NCBI GenBank assembly: GCA_028694545.1
Contig: JAQVKV010000216.1
Location: 1-5,559, forward strand
DNA length: 5,559 bases
Origin: Zavarzinia sp.
Lineage (GTDB): Bacteria; Pseudomonadota; Alphaproteobacteria; Zavarziniales; Zavarziniaceae
Direction: 5' to 3'
Part shown: one piece after another, positions 4,433 to 5,559 of the stretch
How positions within the stretch are numbered: the stretch's first letter is position 1
Layout of the letters: every line of letters begins with the position of its first letter
The notes under the pieces: generated by a model
The model's input: only the letters and a program-made list of their open reading frames with translations
Told to the model about the DNA's origin: nothing
Database searches by the model: none
Position numbers and translations under genes: made by a program

Positions 4433-5559
4433 ATGTGCGACACCATCGTGGTGCCGCCCGTAGGACCCGGCGGATCCATGCTGTTTGGCAAGAACAGCGA
4501 CCGCGAAGGCGACGAGGCGCAGGCGATCGAGATCCGGCCGAGGCGCACCCATGCGCCGGGCAGCCTGGTCCATGCCACCTATCTCGACCTGCCCCAGGTC
4601 TATGAGACGGCGGCCACCCTGCTCTGCCGCCCCTATTGGATGTGGGGAGCGGAAATGGGGGTTAATGAATATGGCGTCGCCATCGGCAACGAAGCCGTCT
4701 TCTCCCGCGTCGCGCCATCCGATGCCCCCGCGCTGACCGGCATGGACCTCGTCCGCCTCGGCCTGGAGCGGGCGACGAATGCGGCGGCCGCCACTACCAT
4801 CCTCACGCAACTGATCGCGCGCCACGGCCAGGGCGGCAATGGTGGCCACCGCCATCTCTTCCATTACGACAGCGCCTTCCTCATCGCCGACGACCGCGAG
4901 GCTTTCGTCCTTGAATGCGCCGGACGGCATTGGGCGGTCGAGCGGGTGACGGGGCCCCGTGCCCTTTCCAACCATTATTCGATCGGGACAGGCCACGAGC
5001 GCCTGTCGGCCGACGCGCGGGATGCCGCGCGCGACGCCGGCTGGTGGCGCCCGGACCAGCCCTTCGATTTCGCCGCCGCCTTCGGCGCGCCCTTGCCGCA
5101 ATGGGCGGCGCGGGGCCGACGCCGCGCGCATCGTGGCCATCGCCTTGCCTGCGCCATGGCCGAGAACGAAGCCCCCCCGGGGCTTCACGACATGATGGCC
5201 CTGTTGCGCGATCATGGCCCCGCCGGCAAACGCCCGGGCTGGCGCCCCGGCGGCCTCTGGCCCGACACGATCTGCGCCCATGCGAGTGCGGGCCCCGCCC
5301 GCCGGGCCGCCCAGACCACGATGAGTCTGGTCGCAAGCCTGGACCAAGGTCAGCCCGCGATCTGGGCGACCGGCGGCTCCGCCCCCTGTACCGCCCTCTT
5401 CCGCCCCTTGTTCATCGAGGCGGGCATGCCGGTTGACGAACCAAGCCCCACCGCCCGGCCGAACGACGCCTGCCTTTGGTGGCGCCAGGAACGGCTGCAC
5501 CGTGCGGTCATCGCCGATCATGCCGCCCGCCTCGACACCTATGGTCCGGCCCGGGATGC
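4433..5559 (+). CDS. Secernin-like peptidase C69 family Ntn-hydrolase, 3'-truncated by the window edge
   Basis: C69/secernin proteins belong to the N-terminal-nucleophile hydrolases: a cysteine exposed at the mature N-terminus attacks an amide bond. Bacterial relatives include dipeptidases. I translated this frame from the ATG at 4433 and found 375 codons without a stop to the last base, so the C-terminus is missing. It starts MCDTIVVP; removal of Met would expose C2. Family motifs follow: LFGKNSDR (17-24), HAPGS (40-44), LPQV (53-56), RPYWMWGAEMGVNEYGVAIGNEAV (66-89), LFHYDSAFLIAD (142-152), VLECAGRHWAVE (159-170) and SNHYSIG (179-185). The region around residues 224-260 (RRRAHRG, then MMALLRDHG) and the later TICAHAS also fit secernin-type proteins. 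No signal peptide or membrane segment is seen, so a cytosolic protein is likely. It has a good ribosome-binding site and is divergent from the peroxiredoxin operon. The substrate is unknown, and peptidase activity is inferred from family only. Confidence 0.88.
   Translation, partial: MCDTIVVPPVGPGGSMLFGKNSDREGDEAQAIEIRPRRTHAPGSLVHATYLDLPQVYETAATLLCRPYWMWGAEMGVNEYGVAIGNEAVFSRVAPSDAPALTGMDLVRLGLERATNAAAATTILTQLIARHGQGGNGGHRHLFHYDSAFLIADDREAFVLECAGRHWAVERVTGPRALSNHYSIGTGHERLSADARDAARDAGWWRPDQPFDFAAAFGAPLPQWAARGRRRAHRGHRLACAMAENEAPPGLHDMMALLRDHGPAGKRPGWRPGGLWPDTICAHASAGPARRAAQTTMSLVASLDQGQPAIWATGGSAPCTALFRPLFIEAGMPVDEPSPTARPNDACLWWRQERLHRAVIADHAARLDTYGPARD

Noticed and set aside
4409..5521. 370-codon open frame on the minus strand opposite the C69 gene
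   Set aside because: It is fully antisense to a frame with many C69/secernin motifs. Its product is Gly/Arg/Ala-rich with no recognisable domain, as expected for the mirror frame of a GC-rich gene.

Overview
The window is a GC-rich, gene-dense stretch of bacterial chromosome. Its content and order point to an alphaproteobacterium, probably of the Rhodospirillales kind (inference). The main clue is a compact run of ispH, an aminoglycoside-phosphotransferase-fold (APH-fold) homoserine kinase and rnhA, an arrangement known from that class. The lineage below class level cannot be fixed from this sequence.

Layout. (1) 1-2105, plus strand: the 3' two-thirds of ispH (isoprenoid precursors), a complete thrB (threonine branch) and a complete rnhA (RNA:DNA hybrid removal). 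They are tightly spaced: a 22-nt gap, then an 8-nt overlap. (2) 2083-3285, minus strand: an LpxR/DUF2219-type outer-membrane beta-barrel that converges on rnhA, with the two 3' ends overlapping by 23 nt. (3) 3286-3504: the longest non-coding stretch (219 nt). It holds a strand-specific hairpin just after the MazG-like gene, an AT-rich island with weak CtrA-like and DnaA-like matches, and a perfect GC stem-loop. (4) 3505-4319, minus strand: a two-gene operon of a one-cysteine Prx5-type peroxiredoxin followed 8 nt later by a MazG-like nucleotide pyrophosphohydrolase. (5) 4320-4432: a 113-nt divergent promoter region. (6) 4433 to the window edge, plus strand: a secernin-like C69 Ntn-hydrolase, open for 375 codons with no stop before the sequence ends.

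How they fit together. The first operon is housekeeping. The peroxiredoxin/MazG pair reads as a cell-cleaning unit: peroxide removal plus hydrolysis of unwanted nucleoside triphosphates (inference). The LpxR-like protein would act at the outer leaflet of the outer membrane and is not obviously linked to its neighbours. The C69 enzyme shares only the divergent promoter region with the peroxiredoxin operon. No mobile elements, tRNAs, rRNAs or CRISPR arrays were seen. I see no clear new multi-gene system. The points most worth a second look are the unusual N-terminal region of the LpxR-like protein, the regulatory-looking gap upstream of it, and the C69 gene with its N-terminal cysteine directly after the start methionine.
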